Shown one piece after another: positions 64,000-64,000 of a DNA stretch of 64,000 nucleotides. The DNA comes from an uncultured Aeromonadales bacterium. Its GTDB lineage: Bacteria > Pseudomonadota > Gammaproteobacteria > Enterobacterales > Succinivibrionaceae. Where the stretch lies: assembly GCA_902782145.1 (NCBI GenBank), contig CACZLZ010000002.1:1-64000 (forward strand). Direction: 5' to 3'. A program made the translations under genes and the position numbers. Within the stretch, counting starts at the first letter, position 1. Each line of letters begins with the position of its first letter. The notes under the pieces are model-generated. The model saw only the letters and a list, made by a program, of their open reading frames with translations, had not been told where the DNA came from and did no database searches.

Positions 64000-64000
64000 G

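Overview
The window reads as chromosomal DNA of a GC-rich gammaproteobacterium. The gene orders pepN-DUF2835-pyrD and proQ-prc, together with purT, rnt, an iron-type sodB and a full set of menaquinone head-group genes (menF, menD, menH, menC, menE, menB), fit Aeromonadales-like bacteria. An anaerobic Succinivibrionaceae-type organism is my best guess, but this is inference from gene content only; no rRNA or species marker is present. No tRNA, rRNA or genuine CRISPR array was seen.

Layout. 1-4.1 kb is accessory: the 3' part of an IS66 transposase, a Fic protein, a small orphan gene, a decayed copy of a small secreted-protein gene, and an intact copy of that gene followed by a 56-residue membrane protein. 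4.2-16.4 kb is backbone: pyrD, a DUF2835 gene, pepN, prc, proQ, an acyltransferase, purT, and a GH84-type N-acetylglucosaminidase. 16.6-26 kb is an AT-rich island: a membrane-anchored coiled-coil protein behind a very large RecQ-like helicase (broken by one frameshift and one in-frame TGA), an IS1634-type transposase, an AAA/OLD-like ATPase and a small orphan gene. 26.6-41.9 kb returns to backbone: an NhaC antiporter, a secreted protein, a MotY-like OmpA-domain protein, an LRR-like protein, a SWIM/SNF2 helicase, rnt, an amidase, sodB, an M20 amidohydrolase and menH. 41.9-47.9 kb is a second mixed accessory stretch: a decayed RecG-like regulator with a 24-bp tandem repeat, an AEC transporter, a second AAA ATPase with a stub of a partner gene, a secreted protein, a flavodoxin pseudogene and a zinc-ribbon protein. 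48.4-64 kb holds menB-menC-menE, menF, menD, an unusually long lon, two GT2 glycosyltransferases and the 3' end of an S66 LD-carboxypeptidase.

How the genes work together. MenF, MenD, MenH, MenC, MenE and MenB carry chorismate to 1,4-dihydroxy-2-naphthoyl-CoA, the precursor of menaquinone used in anaerobic respiration. menH lies 6.5 kb away from menBCE across accessory DNA. Prc and ProQ form a two-gene unit ending in a strong terminator. The cell-envelope genes (amidase, S66 peptidase, two glycosyltransferases, MotY-like protein) are scattered and need not act together.

Most unusual items: the helicase plus coiled-coil/TM pair as a possible defence locus; a ProQ whose linker is a GYQ(R/K)R-rich RNA-binding-like repeat; three hairpin repeats upstream of sodB whose stems show compensatory changes; an in-frame 24-bp tandem repeat in the RecG-like pseudogene; and a strong GATC excess in the backbone that is absent from the AT-rich island. 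Starts, domains and promoters were assigned by eye.
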